A DNA stretch of 64,000 bases from Solirubrobacterales bacterium (GCA_019241635.1 JAFAWR010000285.1:1-64000), one strand, 5' to 3'. Counted from the stretch's first letter, positions 16,075 to 25,618 are shown. Program-made: numbers and translations. The notes: generated by a model from the sequence alone, not told the origin.

Positions 16075-16176
16075 AGGTGCGCCCACCCGGGCGCCCTGAG
16101 GATAGCCGTAGGCACCCGGGCGCTCCCCGGGCTCTTCATCAACACTTAAGGGAGCCCGCGAGGGGTGGGGGCAGGG

Positions 16177-17217
16177 TCAGAGCAGCGACAGCGGTCCCGG
16201 CGGCTCCAACCCGAGGTGGAGGAAGGCGTGCTTGGTCGCCGCCCGCCCCCGAGGAGTGCGCTCGATCAGCCCGCGCTGGAGCAGATACGGCTCGTAGACG
16301 TCCTCGATCGTGTCCTGCTCCTCGCCCACCGCGACCGCCAGCGTGGAGAGACCGACCGGCCCGCCGCCGAACTTCTCGCAGATGGCGCGGAGGATCTCCC
16401 GGTCCAGGCGGTCGAGCCCGGCGTGGTCGACCTGGAGCAGGTCGAGGGCCGACATCGCGACCTGACCGGTGACCACGCCGCTGCCGCGCACCTCGGCGTA
16501 GTCGCGGACGCGTTTGAGCAGGCGATTGGCCACGCGCGGCGTGCCGCGGCTGCGCTCGGCGATGGCGCGGGCGCCGGCGTCCTCGATCGCCACCTCGAGC
16601 AGCCGGGCCGAGCGTCGGACGATCGTGGCCAGATCCTCGAGCCCGTAGTGCTCCAGGCGCTGCTGGATCCCGAACCGATCGCGCAGCGGGGTGGTGATCA
16701 GCCCCGCGCGCGTGGTCGCGCCGATCAGCGTGAAGGGCGGCAGCGGGAGCGTGACTACCTTGGCGCCGGCCCCCTGCCCCACGGTGATCGGCAGGGTGCC
16801 GTCCTCCATGGCGGGATAGAAGGTCTCCTCGAGCGCCCGCGGGAGGCGGTGGATCTCGTCCACGAAGAACACCGCGCGGGGTTCGAGGGCGGTCAGGAAG
16901 GCGGCCACGTCGCCCTTGCGCTCGAGCGCCGGACCGGCCGTCTGGACGAACGGCACCCCGAGCTCGGCGGCCAGGATCTGGGCCAGCGACGTCTTCCCCA
17001 GACCCGGCGGGCCAGACAGCAGCACGTGGTCAAGCGCCTCGCCGCGGCTGGCCGCCGCGGCGACCGCCACCGTGAGCTGGTCCTTGATCGCCTCCTGCCC
17101 GACGAAGTCCTCGAGCCGGCGGGGGCGCAGCGAGCGGTCGAGGTCGTCGTCCGGGAGCAGCTCGGGATCCTGGATCCGCGGGTGCCGATCGTCATGGATC
17201 TCGCGAACCGGGCTCAT
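16177..17217 (-). CDS. ruvB: Holliday junction branch-migration ATPase RuvB
   Basis: 346 residues, normal length. Walker [10 protein letters not shown] (69-77), Walker [11 protein letters not shown] (near 115), sensor I IGATTRAG and the C-terminal winged helix ([14 protein letters not shown]) are all present. RuvB hexamers on either side of a RuvA-bound junction drive branch migration. The annotated ATG at 17217 lies in one copy of an 18-bp repeat; the other copy, 26 bp upstream, overlaps the ruvA stop. Translation is therefore probably coupled through a nine-codon minicistron (see the repeat at 17200). Confidence 0.97.
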   Translation of the reverse strand: MSPVREIHDDRHPRIQDPELLPDDDLDRSLRPRRLEDFVGQEAIKDQLTVAVAAAASRGEALDHVLLSGPPGLGKTSLAQILAAELGVPFVQTAGPALERKGDVAAFLTALEPRAVFFVDEIHRLPRALEETFYPAMEDGTLPITVGQGAGAKVVTLPLPPFTLIGATTRAGLITTPLRDRFGIQQRLEHYGLEDLATIVRRSARLLEVAIEDAGARAIAERSRGTPRVANRLLKRVRDYAEVRGSGVVTGQVAMSALDLLQVDHAGLDRLDREILRAICEKFGGGPVGLSTLAVAVGEEQDTIEDVYEPYLLQRGLIERTPRGRAATKHAFLHLGLEPPGPLSLL

Positions 17218-17243
17218 GGACAGGCCTCGCGAACCGGGCTCAT
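17200..17243. repeat. duplicated ruvB start creating a nine-codon minicistron
   Basis: CTCGCGAACCGGGCTCAT occurs at 17200-17217 and 17226-17243 (identical, period 26). On the minus strand both copies read ATGAGCCCGGTTCGCGAG, the first six codons of ruvB. The upstream copy's ATG overlaps the ruvA TGA (ATGA) and encodes MSPVREACP, whose TGA in turn overlaps the real ruvB ATG, again as ATGA. Two ATGA junctions in series link ruvA to ruvB. Confidence 0.9.
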
Positions 17244-17827
17244 CGGCGGGCCATCCTCAGTGCGTGGGCGATCAGGTCCTCGGCCCGCTCGCCCTCGGCG
17301 CCGTCGAGCAGCTCGTCGACCTCGAGCGCCGTGTAGCCGAGCCCGAGCAGGCCGTCCCGGGCCAGGGTCCGCGGATCGTCGGACGCGCCGGCCCCCGCCG
17401 CGATGGCCACGGGGATCGGCGCGGTGGCGCCGACCTTCTCGCGCAGTTCGACGATGATCCGCTCGGCGGTCCGCTTTCCCACCCCGGGAGCGGTCTGGAG
17501 ACGGGCGGTGTCGCCGGCCGCCAGGGCTTTGAGCAGCTCCCGCGGGGGGCCGCCCGAGAGGACCGCCAGCGCGACCTTGGGCCCGACCGACTGCACCGCG
17601 ATCAGCATCAGGAACAGCTCGCGCTCCTCCTCGGTGGCGAAGCCGTAGAGAAGCAGGGCGTCGTCGCGCACGACCATGTGGCTGTGCAGGAGCACCTGCT
17701 TGCCCACCGCCGGAACGTGCCTGAGCGTCTCGGCCGACACCGAGAGGCGATAGCCCACCCCGCCGCAGTCGACGACCACGTAATCGCCGCGGCGGACCGC
17801 GACCGTGCCGGAGACCAGCGCGATCAT
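17240..17827 (-). CDS. ruvA: Holliday junction DNA helicase subunit RuvA
   Basis: 195 residues. The OB domain ([28 protein letters not shown]) is followed by helix-hairpin-helix motifs ([18 protein letters not shown] and [19 protein letters not shown]) and a C-terminal three-helix domain ([19 protein letters not shown]) that contacts RuvB. RuvA tetramers bind four-way junctions and load RuvB. The ATG overlaps the ruvC TGA as ATGA, so ruvC and ruvA are coupled. Confidence 0.97.
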   Translation of the reverse strand: MIALVSGTVAVRRGDYVVVDCGGVGYRLSVSAETLRHVPAVGKQVLLHSHMVVRDDALLLYGFATEEERELFLMLIAVQSVGPKVALAVLSGGPPRELLKALAAGDTARLQTAPGVGKRTAERIIVELREKVGATAPIPVAIAAGAGASDDPRTLARDGLLGLGYTALEVDELLDGAEGERAEDLIAHALRMARR

Positions 17828-18330
17828 GCGGCAGGCCCCGCCCCGACGAGCGCCCGCTCCAGGGGCGCGCGATTGAGATCGCAGATGGCCACGGCCAGCG
17901 CGTCGGCGGCATGGTCCGGCGAAGGCACGGCGCTCAGCCCGAGGAGCCGGGCGACCATCCGCCCGACCTGGTCCTTGCCGGCTCGCCCGTGCCCGCACAC
18001 GGCGTCCTTGACCTGCTGCGGGGTGTAAGAGCGCGAGGGCACGGCGCGCTCTCCGGCCGCCAGCAGCACCACGCCACGGGCCTGGCCCACCGCGAACGCG
18101 GTGCGCACATTGGCCCCGAAGTAGAGCTCCTCGATGGCCACCGCGGCGGGCCGGAAGCGGTCGAGCAGGTCCCCCACGTGTCCGTGGATCTCGGCCAGCC
18201 GGCGCTCGAGCGGAACACCGGCGTTGGTTTCGATCACCCCGGCGGACAGGGCGTGCAGCCGCGAGCCCGCGCTCTGCACCACGCCGTAGCCGGTGCTCGC
18301 GGTGCCCGGATCGATGCCGAGGACGATCAT
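17824..18330 (-). CDS. ruvC: crossover junction endodeoxyribonuclease RuvC
   Basis: 168 residues from the ATG at 18330 (MIVLGIDPG, the usual RuvC N-terminus); an in-frame ATG at 18342 has its GGAG only one base away and looks worse. Acidic catalytic residues of the RNase-H fold are visible: Asp7 in GIDPG, Glu in AIEELYFG near 70, and Asp in SPDHAADALAVA near 140-147. It resolves Holliday junctions by paired nicks with RuvAB. It heads the ruvC-ruvA-ruvB set, all with overlapping junctions. Confidence 0.96.
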   Translation of the reverse strand: MIVLGIDPGTASTGYGVVQSAGSRLHALSAGVIETNAGVPLERRLAEIHGHVGDLLDRFRPAAVAIEELYFGANVRTAFAVGQARGVVLLAAGERAVPSRSYTPQQVKDAVCGHGRAGKDQVGRMVARLLGLSAVPSPDHAADALAVAICDLNRAPLERALVGAGPAA

Positions 18331-18411
18331 CTCGGACACCATTCTCCGTAGCCGCCCGGACGCCTCCCCGAGGCGCCGGGCCGATCTCGCGGCCAGGGTC
18401 GCCCGAGGCGC

Positions 18412-18621
18412 CTACGCGGCCGGATTCACCGGCGGGTCCCCGCCCTCCTCCTCCTCGGCGATGATCTCGGCGCACAGCCCGACGCATTCGCTGCAGATCG
18501 CCACCGCCGGCGTGGGTCCGGCGATGATCCGGTCCACCTCGGAGGCGCGCTTACCGCAGAACGAGCAGCGAATCGACTCGAGAAACGAGGGCGGCGGCTG
18601 GGGCGGGTCGGCGTCGGCCAT
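18412..18621 (-). CDS. small ClpX-type zinc-finger protein
   Basis: 69 residues built around a ClpX-like C4 zinc finger: [20 protein letters not shown], then [14 protein letters not shown], matching the N-terminal domain of ClpX (CSFCGK ... ICxxCVxLC). No AAA+ part follows: the protein ends with Glu/Asp-rich and Pro-rich sequence. In ClpX this domain dimerises and binds adaptors and substrates, so a free copy could compete for or deliver substrates; that is inference. It sits about 80 bp upstream of ruvC on the same strand. Confidence 0.8.
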   Translation of the reverse strand: MADADPPQPPPSFLESIRCSFCGKRASEVDRIIAGPTPAVAICSECVGLCAEIIAEEEEGGDPPVNPAA

Positions 18622-18646
18622 CCGCGCACCGTAGCGCCGCAGCCCG

Positions 18647-20155
18647 CTACGAACCCACGCAGCGCGTATCCGAGCCGGGCCTGGTCACCCGGTAGACCCG
18701 CCACACGCCGACCCTGGCGAGCAGCTGGCGGCTGGTCAGATCGGCCTTGACCGGCGCGGCGATCCCGTCGATCGTGTCGTGCGGCCCGACGAACATCACG
18801 CCCTGGTGGCGCATCGAGGTGCCCACGCGCCCGAGCGTTACGTGGAGCTGCCAGGCCAGCGCGGTCTGCACCCCATGGTTGACCGCGGCGAAGCTCGACT
18901 TGCACGGGAACACCCGGCTGTGACCGCCGACCGCGGCGACCGCGGCCTTCATCTGGTCAAGCCGCGTGACCGCCTGCGCGGCGATCCGCTCCTGGGCGCG
19001 GGCCTGGCCCAGCCGGCCGCCGGTGAACGGAATGGTCAGCGCGACCAGGGCCACGATCACACCGGCGGCGACGAGCCCGCGCCCCCGAGCGGCCAGCTCG
19101 GCGAGGCGCACGATGCCCACCCCGGCCAGCACGGCGGTCACCCCGGCGGCCGGCAGATAGAAACGCTCCAACCCGGGATAGCCGTCGAGGGTCATCCCGA
19201 CCACGACCACCCACCACACGAGCGCGCCGGCCCCCAGGGCCAGGGTCAGCCAGTCGCGCGGGCGGCGCAGCCAGGCGACCGTCACCGCCACCGCGCCGAG
19301 GATCAGGATGGGGATCGTCTGCACGTCGAGCCCCCGTCCGAGCACGGTCAGGAACGGATCCGATCCGAGCTGGCCGTTGTATTCCTCGGCGTGCACCGCG
19401 GCCAGGAAAGGCTGACCCGAGCCGATCCAGGGCGGCACGAACCAGAAGAACGGGATCGCCAACAACCCGAGCACGATCAACGCCCGCGTCCGCGTCGACG
19501 CCGACCGCCACCACAGCCAGGCCGCGTAGAGGATGATCAGCGGCCAGGCCTCCGGGCGAATCAGCGAGGTGGCCACGCCGAGCACGAACGCCCAGCCGTA
19601 GCGCCGCTCGAGATGGCGGTCGATCGCCCAGAGCGCGCAGGCGATCAGCATCGGCTCCGAGGTCCCGCGGAACATCTCGTAGAACCACTCCTGGGTGACA
19701 ACCACCCCGGCCGCTGCCAGCACCCCCGCGGTCACCGCCGCCCAGCGCGGCGAGTGCGAGCCGACCAGCCGCGCGCCCAGCCGGTAGGCGGCGAACAGCG
19801 CGAGCAGCCCGCCGGCGCGAGCGGTGATCACCCACAGCGTGGGCGCCGCGGTGCTGCCGAACAGCGCGAACGCGGTGGTGAACAGCACCGGCAGCGGCTT
19901 CCACGACGGGCCGCCGCTGATCGCGAAGCTCAAATGCGGGTCGACGACCTCCCGCCCCCACGAGATCCACGCCCAGGGGTCATACGACGCCACCGTCGGC
20001 AGCAGCGCGGCTGACAGCGCCGCCAGCACCACGCACGCGACCGTGGCCGACACGAACGGATACCGCTGCAGCAGCTCACGCCAGTCGTCCCTCCCGGACT
20101 GCCCGGCCGCCCGGTCAGGCGCCGCAGACGGAGCGGGTGTCTGGGTGGCACTCAC
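18647..20155 (-). CDS. polytopic GT-C-type glycosyltransferase
   Basis: 502 residues with about ten hydrophobic segments and a GT-C architecture. The first extracytoplasmic loop carries [14 protein letters not shown] and [14 protein letters not shown], acidic and aromatic in the place where GT-C enzymes have their catalytic Asp. [21 protein letters not shown] and [11 protein letters not shown] are typical further on. Such enzymes use lipid-phosphate sugars to glycosylate cell-envelope molecules outside the membrane. The GTG at 20155 lies 3 bp after the stop of the GT2 gene, which may supply the polyprenyl-phosphate sugar. Exact sugar and acceptor unknown. Confidence 0.75.
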   Translation of the reverse strand: MSATQTPAPSAAPDRAAGQSGRDDWRELLQRYPFVSATVACVVLAALSAALLPTVASYDPWAWISWGREVVDPHLSFAISGGPSWKPLPVLFTTAFALFGSTAAPTLWVITARAGGLLALFAAYRLGARLVGSHSPRWAAVTAGVLAAAGVVVTQEWFYEMFRGTSEPMLIACALWAIDRHLERRYGWAFVLGVATSLIRPEAWPLIILYAAWLWWRSASTRTRALIVLGLLAIPFFWFVPPWIGSGQPFLAAVHAEEYNGQLGSDPFLTVLGRGLDVQTIPILILGAVAVTVAWLRRPRDWLTLALGAGALVWWVVVVGMTLDGYPGLERFYLPAAGVTAVLAGVGIVRLAELAARGRGLVAAGVIVALVALTIPFTGGRLGQARAQERIAAQAVTRLDQMKAAVAAVGGHSRVFPCKSSFAAVNHGVQTALAWQLHVTLGRVGTSMRHQGVMFVGPHDTIDGIAAPVKADLTSRQLLARVGVWRVYRVTRPGSDTRCVGS

Positions 20156-20158
20156 CGC

Positions 20159-20863
20159 TCAGCGCCGGGATGCGTCCGAGAACCGGCAGCGCAGCAGCGT
20201 GCCGAGCACCCGGAAGCCATCAACCGCGGTCAGCTTCTTGCCCTCATCGGTGGCGCGCGCCCGGTAGTGCACAGGCACCTCGAAGATCCGCTCGCCGTGC
20301 TGGACGAGCCGCGCGGTGATCTCAGGTTCGATGGCGAACCCGGGCGAGCGCAGCGGCAGGCTGCGGAACACGTCGGTGCGGATCATCTTGTGGCAGGTCA
20401 TGATGTCGTGCAGGTACACGTTGAACAGGACGTTGCATGCGAACGTCACGCCCTTGTTCCCCAGCACGAACAGGAACGAGTGGCTCGTGTACCCGTCGAA
20501 TGCCCGCACTCCGAAGCACGCGTTCGTACGGCCATCGAGAAGCGGGGGCATCAGCAGCCCGAGGTCGGTCGGGTCGTACTCGAGGTCGGCGTCGAAGATC
20601 GCCGCGAACTCGCCCCGCGCCTCCGCGAGCGCGGTCTGCACGGCGGCGCCCTTGCCGCGGTTCTCGGGGTGCTGGAACAGCCGGACCCGGCCGGGCGGGA
20701 GGGACGGAATCAGATCCTTGAGGATCTCCCGCGTGCCGTCGGTGGACCCGTCGTCGACCACGATCAGCTCGAAGTCGGTCGGCAGGGGCGTGTCGAGCAC
20801 CTCCGCGATGGCACGCTCGACGCGCTCGCGCTCGTTGTAGACGGGCATCAAGATGGAAAGCAT
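20159..20863 (-). CDS. family 2 glycosyltransferase (polyprenyl-phosphate sugar synthase type)
   Basis: 234 residues from the ATG at 20863 (MLSILMPVYNERE). GT-A fold motifs: VVDDGSTDGT (near 35-44), FDADLEYDP with the metal-binding DxD near 91, and HDIMTCHKMIR plus GFAIEPEIT as in dolichol/undecaprenyl-phosphate mannose synthases. It has no long C-terminal membrane pair, so it is the soluble form. It likely transfers a nucleotide-activated sugar to a polyprenyl phosphate on the inner face of the membrane, feeding the GT-C enzyme encoded 3 bp downstream. Confidence 0.88.
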   Translation of the reverse strand: MLSILMPVYNERERVERAIAEVLDTPLPTDFELIVVDDGSTDGTREILKDLIPSLPPGRVRLFQHPENRGKGAAVQTALAEARGEFAAIFDADLEYDPTDLGLLMPPLLDGRTNACFGVRAFDGYTSHSFLFVLGNKGVTFACNVLFNVYLHDIMTCHKMIRTDVFRSLPLRSPGFAIEPEITARLVQHGERIFEVPVHYRARATDEGKKLTAVDGFRVLGTLLRCRFSDASRR

Positions 20864-21007
20864 GTGACTGACTCTGAGTTTGAAGGGCTCCCCGCCCGCC
20901 CGTCCGAGCGGGCCCACCAGCGACACTGACGCGCGCCGGCTGGAAGGGCACCCACGAGGAGGCTCGATGCTAGCCGATCGCCCGGACCATCGACGGACCC
21001 CGCGCGT

Positions 21008-22210
21008 TTGCGCAACCATCCCCGCGTGGATTTCGCCGGCGCCGGCTTGCTCGACGGCCTGGAGGGCGAGGATCGCTCCTCCCGCGAGCGCCTGCTTACG
21101 CGACTAATCGACGAGGGCTACGGCATCGACGAGCTCAAGCGGGCGGTCGCCGAGGACCGGCTCGCGCTGCTGCTGGTCGACCGCGTGCTCGGCGGCCGCT
21201 ACAGCGCCCGCGAGCTCGAGGAGCAGACCGGCCTCACCGCCACCCAGATGCTGAGGATCAGGCGGCTGCTCGGCCTGCCCGAAGCCTCACCCGAGGCCCG
21301 GGTGTTCGGCGAAGAGGAAGTCAAGGCGGCCGAGTCGACCCGGATGTTCCTCGAGGTCGGGCTAGGCGAGCCGGCGATCGCCGAGATCACCCGGGTGCTC
21401 GGCGAAGGCATGGCTCGCCTGGCCGCCACCACCGCCGCGGCGTTCGTCGACGCCTTCCTCGAGCCCGGCGACAGCGAGGACGAGGTCGCGCAGCGCTTCG
21501 CCTCGGTGGCCGAGCAGCTGATCCCGGCGATCGACCCCGTGCTGGTGGCCGCCTACAAGCAGCACCTGGCCGCGGCGGTCCGCCGCGGGATGCTGAGCCA
21601 GGCCGAGCGCGAATCCGGCGAGGCGGGCGGGGCTCAGGAGATCACCGTGTGCTTCGTCGACCTGGTGGGCTTCACGCGCCTCGGGGCGCAGATCGAGGCG
21701 CAGGAGCTCGGCAGCGTGGCCAGCCGGCTGGCCGAGCTCGCCAACGACGTCACCGAGCCGCCCGTCCGCCTGGTCAAGACGATCGGCGACGCGGCGATGT
21801 TCGTCAGCCCCGAGCCCGCGCCGTTGGTGTCGGTGGCCCTGTCACTGCTCGAGGCGGTGGACGCGGCGGAGCTGCCGAGCCTCCGGGCCGGCGTCGCCAC
21901 GGGCACTGCCCTTCAGCGCGCCGGCGACTTCTACGGCCACGCGGTCAACCTGGCCAGCCGGGTGACCGGGGCGGCCCGCGCCGGCAGCGTGCTGTGCACC
22001 GAGGAGGTGCGCGAGGCCGCCCCCGAGGACTTCGACTGGTCGTTCGCCCGCAAGCACAAGCTCAAGGGCATGTCCGACGCGGTTCCCCTCTACCGGGCCC
22101 GGCGCCGCGAGGAAGCGCCGGCCGAGGATGGCCCGAAACGGGCCAAGAAGCCCGAGACGCCTAAGAAGAAATCGAAAGCAGATCGACGACGAAAACAAGC
22201 GGCGAGTTAG
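21008..22210 (+). CDS. class III adenylate/guanylate cyclase with N-terminal regulatory domain
   Basis: 400 residues. The first 190 form a mostly helical domain like the adenylate-cyclase regulatory region of actinobacterial cyclases (ELEEQTGLTATQMLRIRRLLGLP could bind partners). The catalytic domain starts with ITVCFVDLVGFTRLG (first metal Asp near 216), has VKTIGDAAMFV (second metal Asp) and HAVNLASRVTGAA with the Asn/Arg pair for the transition state. Substrate choice (ATP or GTP) cannot be decided by eye. There is no membrane segment. The tail after residue 365 is Lys/Arg-rich, and its last 50 bases overlap the convergent FKBP gene. The start codon is not certain; upstream alternatives are short. 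Confidence 0.88.
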   Translation: MRNHPRVDFAGAGLLDGLEGEDRSSRERLLTRLIDEGYGIDELKRAVAEDRLALLLVDRVLGGRYSARELEEQTGLTATQMLRIRRLLGLPEASPEARVFGEEEVKAAESTRMFLEVGLGEPAIAEITRVLGEGMARLAATTAAAFVDAFLEPGDSEDEVAQRFASVAEQLIPAIDPVLVAAYKQHLAAAVRRGMLSQAERESGEAGGAQEITVCFVDLVGFTRLGAQIEAQELGSVASRLAELANDVTEPPVRLVKTIGDAAMFVSPEPAPLVSVALSLLEAVDAAELPSLRAGVATGTALQRAGDFYGHAVNLASRVTGAARAGSVLCTEEVREAAPEDFDWSFARKHKLKGMSDAVPLYRARRREEAPAEDGPKRAKKPETPKKKSKADRRRKQAAS

Positions 22211-22691
22211 GCGGGATCGTCGTGCCGCTGCCCTTGGAGCCGTAAGCGAGGCTGGCCGGGATGATCAGCTCCCGGCGGCCGCCGATCTTCATCCCCGGGA
22301 TGCCCTGCACCCATCCTGGGATCACCCCGCCGCTGGTCAGCGGGAACGTCGCGGGCTGGTTGCGGCTCCAGGAGGAGTCGAACTCCTTGCCGTTCTTGTA
22401 GAGCACCCCGACGTAGTTGACCGTCACCGTCTGGCCCGCCTTGACCGTCTGGCCGGTCCCGACGACCAGGTCCTTGGTCACCAGCTTGCTCGGCGCCGCG
22501 CCCTTGGGCACGCTGACCACGGGCTTCTTGGCCAGCGCCGGCGGAGGCTTCGGCGTCGTGGCGATGGCGGTCTGGGTGGCGCCGCCCTGGGGGGCCAGCT
22601 GAATCCCGCCGGCCTTCGAGGAGCCGCCGCACCCGGCCAGCGCGGCCGCGGCCAGCGCGAGGAGGGACAAGAGAGACGTTCGGATTCGCAT
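22161..22691 (-). CDS. FKBP-type peptidyl-prolyl isomerase lipoprotein
   Basis: 176 residues. Signal peptide II with lipobox ALAGC (Cys20), a Gly/Thr/Pro linker to about residue 70, then one FKBP domain: DLVVGTGQTVKAGQTVTVNY, LYKNGKEFDSSW, VIPGWVQGIPGMKIGGRREL, IPASLAYG and FVVDLL. The FKBP active-site aromatics appear in place. It should be a membrane-anchored extracytoplasmic folding catalyst. Its 3' end overlaps the convergent cyclase gene by 50 bp. Downstream of yebC by 39 bp on the same strand. Confidence 0.94.
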   Translation of the reverse strand: MRIRTSLLSLLALAAAALAGCGGSSKAGGIQLAPQGGATQTAIATTPKPPPALAKKPVVSVPKGAAPSKLVTKDLVVGTGQTVKAGQTVTVNYVGVLYKNGKEFDSSWSRNQPATFPLTSGGVIPGWVQGIPGMKIGGRRELIIPASLAYGSKGSGTTIPPNSPLVFVVDLLSISS

Positions 22692-22730
22692 CGGAGCGGA
22701 CGAGGCTAGCGGCCGGGCGTCAAATGCGTG

Positions 22731-23480
22731 TCATTGCGCGACGCGCTCGAGCACGGCGGCGTCGACATCGAAGTTGGCGTGCACGGCGTTGACGTCGTCG
22801 TTCTCTTCGAGGGCGTCGATCAGCTTGATCAGCTTACCGGCATCGCCCTCGTCGACCGGCACCCGCGCCCGCGGCCGCTGGGTGAGGTCGGCGCTCTCGA
22901 TCTCGACCCCGGCCTGCACGAGCGCCTCGCGCGCGGCGGCCAGGTCCGACGGCTCGGTGATCACCTCGTAGACGTCCTCGTCGAGCGCGATGTCCTCGGC
23001 GCCCGCGTCGATCGCCGGCATCAGGTCGTCTTCCCCGTAGCGATTGGCGTCCACCACGATCACGCCGCGCTTGTCGAACAGGTAGGACACCGACCCGGGC
23101 TCGCCCAGGTTGCCACCGTGCTTGCCCAGCAGGTGGCGCATCTCGGCGCCCGTCCGGTTGCGATTGTCGGTCAGCGCCTCGATGAGCAGCGCCACGCCGC
23201 CCGGCCCGTAGCCCTCGTAGAGCACGGTCTCGATCTGATCGGCGTCCGATCCCTCGCCGGTTCCCTTGGCGATCGCGCGCTCGATGTTGTCCTTGGGCAT
23301 CGACGCGTCGCGGGCCTTCTGGACGGCCAGGGCGAGAGCCGAGTTCCCGGTTGGATCGCCGCCGCCCTCACGCGCGGCGATCTGGATCGCGCGGGCCAGC
23401 TTGGTGAAATGCTGACCGCGGCGCGCGTCGACGACGGCCTTCTTGTGCTTGATCGAAGCCCATTTGGAGTGGCCGGACAT
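22731..23480 (-). CDS. yebC: YebC/PmpR (TACO1) family protein
   Basis: 249 residues, standard length, starting MSGHSKWASIKHKKAVVDAR, the family's invariant N-terminus. EGYGPGGVALLIEALTDN and the acidic central domain are also typical. Formerly called transcription regulators, these proteins are now linked to relief of ribosome stalling at proline-rich stretches. In actinobacteria yebC usually stands just upstream of ruvC; here the FKBP, cyclase and glycosyltransferase genes lie between. The start is six bases after the stop of the nucleotidyltransferase gene. Confidence 0.97.
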   Translation of the reverse strand: MSGHSKWASIKHKKAVVDARRGQHFTKLARAIQIAAREGGGDPTGNSALALAVQKARDASMPKDNIERAIAKGTGEGSDADQIETVLYEGYGPGGVALLIEALTDNRNRTGAEMRHLLGKHGGNLGEPGSVSYLFDKRGVIVVDANRYGEDDLMPAIDAGAEDIALDEDVYEVITEPSDLAAAREALVQAGVEIESADLTQRPRARVPVDEGDAGKLIKLIDALEENDDVNAVHANFDVDAAVLERVAQ

Positions 23481-23486
23481 GGGTTT

Positions 23487-24209
23487 TCAGTGTAGGACCC
23501 ACGGGGCCTGCCCGCCGGACCACAGGTGGTTGAGCGTGATCCAGTCCTTGTAGGTGTCCATGCACTCCCAGAACCCCTGGTGGCGGTAGGCCTGGAGTTG
23601 TCCGGCCGCGGCCAGGCGCTCGAGCGGCTCGCGCTCGAGCACGGTCCCGGGCTCGACGAGCGCCAGCGCCGTGCGCTCGAAGCAGAAGAACCCGGCGTTG
23701 ACCCACAACTCTGAGCGGGGCTTCTCGGTGAACCCCCGCACGGTGCCATCCCCGTTCAGACGGGCCACCCCGAACGGGAGCCGGGGCTGGACGACGGCCA
23801 TCGTGGCGGCGGCGCCATGCCCGCGGTGGTGCTCCAGAAGCGCGGTCAGATCGATGTCGGCCACGCCGTCGGCGTAGGCCAGGCAGAAGCGCTCCTGCGC
23901 GGCCAGCACGGGCGCGGCCCGGCGCAGACGCTCACCGGTCGGGGTGTCGGTGCCGGTGTCCAGGCAGGCGATCTGAACGCCGGCGGGCCAGGACTCGCCG
24001 TCGACGAACGCCTCCACCTGGGCGGCCCGGTATCCGGTCAGGAGCAGGAACTCGCGGAAGCCGTGGGCCAGGTACATGCCGATCACGTGCCACACGATCG
24101 GCCGCCCCCCGACCTCGATCAGCGGCTTGGGCAGCGCCGCCGAGTGCTCCTGCAGGCGCGTACCGCGCCCGCCGCACAGGATCACGACGGTGGGCTTGGG
24201 CGTCGGCAC
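23487..24209 (-). CDS. nucleotidyltransferase, glucose-1-phosphate cytidylyltransferase-like
   Basis: 240 residues. N-terminal nucleotide-binding signature VVILCGGRGTRLQEHSAALP followed by KPLIEVGGRPIVWHVIGMYL, the RfbF-type pattern (the Glu/His after the loop favours CTP:glucose-1-phosphate over dTTP enzymes). CLAYADGVADIDL holds the metal Asp, and FGVARLNGDGTVRGFTEKP and WVNAGFFCFE bind the sugar. It would make CDP-glucose or a related NDP-sugar for the envelope. Starts divergently from the phosphomannomutase gene with 38 bp between. Confidence 0.85.
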   Translation of the reverse strand: MPTPKPTVVILCGGRGTRLQEHSAALPKPLIEVGGRPIVWHVIGMYLAHGFREFLLLTGYRAAQVEAFVDGESWPAGVQIACLDTGTDTPTGERLRRAAPVLAAQERFCLAYADGVADIDLTALLEHHRGHGAAATMAVVQPRLPFGVARLNGDGTVRGFTEKPRSELWVNAGFFCFERTALALVEPGTVLEREPLERLAAAGQLQAYRHQGFWECMDTYKDWITLNHLWSGGQAPWVLH

Positions 24210-24247
24210 GGGTTCGGCATTATCGCCCGGGGTAGGATCCGCGGACG

Positions 24248-25618
24248 ATGAGCGTGGCCAATCCGGGCATCTTCAAGGCCTACGACATCCGGGGGCTCTA
24301 CGGCTCGGACATCGACGCCGACCTGGCCGAGCAGATCGGGAGGGCGTTCGCCCGCGTGATCGGCGAGCTCGAGGACAAGCCGACCGCCGAGCTGCGCCTG
24401 GGGCTCGGCCGCGACATGCGGCTGACCGCGCCGGAGCTCGCCGAGGCCTACTGCAAAGGCATGTGCTCCGAGGGCGCCACCGTCCTCGACGCCGGCGAGG
24501 TCGGGACCGAGATGCTCTATTTCCTGGTCGGCTCGCGCGATCTGGACGGTGGGCTGATGTGCACCGCGTCGCACAATCCCCAGCGCTACACCGGCGCCAA
24601 GATGGTCAGGCGGGGGGCCATCGCCTTGTCCGGGGACGCCGGAATCGGCGAGGTGCGCGCCAAGATCGACGAAGGGCTGGGCAGCGCTCCGGGCGGGGGC
24701 GCCACCGAGTCCGTCCAGCTCTACGAGGAGTTCCAGGAGGCGGTGCTGAAGTTCATCGACCCCGCGGCGGTGAAGCCGATGCGGGTCGTGGTCGACGGCG
24801 GGAACGGCATGGCCGGCCCGATGGTCGGTCCGCTGCTTCACCGGCTCGGGCTCGACCTGGTCGAGACCTACTTCGAGCCCGACGGCCGCTTCCCCGACCA
24901 CGAGCCCAACCCGCTGCTCGAGGAGAACCGCGAGTTCATCATGCGCGAGGTGGTCCGCCAGAAGGCCGACCTGGGGATCGCCTGGGACGGCGACGCCGAT
25001 CGCTGCTTCTTCATCGACGATCAGGGCACGTTCGTCGACGGCGACTTCCTGACCGCACTGCTCGCCGAGTCGATGTTCGAGAAGAACCCGGGCGCCACGA
25101 TTCTCTACGACGTCCGGGCGAGCTGGGCGGTCAAGGACGTCGCGGAGAAGGCGGGCGGAAAGGCGCTCATGAACCGGGTCGGCCATGCCTTCTTCAAGAC
25201 CCGGATGCGCGAGGAGAACGCCGTGTTTGGCGGCGAGGTCTCCGGCCACTACTACTTCCACGACTTCTACTGCGCCGACTCAGGGACGATTCCGGCCCTG
25301 CTCATCCTCGAGCTCCTCTCGAACCGCGGCCGGCGGATCTCCGAGCTGCTCGAGCCGTACCGCTCGAAGTACTTCATTTCGGGCGAGATCAATTCCGAGG
25401 TCTCCGACGGCGAGGCCAAGATCGAGGAGCTGGCCTCCAAGTACGAGGACGGGCACCAGTACAGCCTGGACGGCCTCTCGGTCGAGTACGACGACTGGCA
25501 CTTCAACGTGCGCCCGTCCAACACCGAGCCGCTGCTGCGCCTGTGCCTGGAGTCGCTGCGCTCGCGCGAGGACATGGAGCGCCGGCGCGACGAGGTGCTG
25601 GCCGTGATCCGTTCGTGA
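24248..25618 (+). CDS. manB: phosphomannomutase/phosphoglucomutase
   Basis: 456 residues with all four loops of the alpha-D-phosphohexomutase family: FKAYDIRGLYG at the N-terminus, the phosphoserine loop CTASHNPQRYTGAK (near 115), the metal loop AWDGDADRCFF (near 250), the sugar loop GGEVSGHYYF (near 330) and the phosphate loop RPSNTEPLLRL (near 425). It interconverts mannose- or glucose-6-phosphate and the 1-phosphate, feeding nucleotide-sugar synthesis; the divergent cytidylyltransferase would use glucose-1-phosphate. Its TGA overlaps the next start as GTGA. Confidence 0.93.
   Translation: MSVANPGIFKAYDIRGLYGSDIDADLAEQIGRAFARVIGELEDKPTAELRLGLGRDMRLTAPELAEAYCKGMCSEGATVLDAGEVGTEMLYFLVGSRDLDGGLMCTASHNPQRYTGAKMVRRGAIALSGDAGIGEVRAKIDEGLGSAPGGGATESVQLYEEFQEAVLKFIDPAAVKPMRVVVDGGNGMAGPMVGPLLHRLGLDLVETYFEPDGRFPDHEPNPLLEENREFIMREVVRQKADLGIAWDGDADRCFFIDDQGTFVDGDFLTALLAESMFEKNPGATILYDVRASWAVKDVAEKAGGKALMNRVGHAFFKTRMREENAVFGGEVSGHYYFHDFYCADSGTIPALLILELLSNRGRRISELLEPYRSKYFISGEINSEVSDGEAKIEELASKYEDGHQYSLDGLSVEYDDWHFNVRPSNTEPLLRLCLESLRSREDMERRRDEVLAVIRS

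Noticed and set aside
22161-22210. Suspected frameshift because cyclase and FKBP genes overlap
   Set aside because: Both proteins are full length with normal ends; a 50-bp convergent overlap of a Lys-rich tail is enough to explain it.
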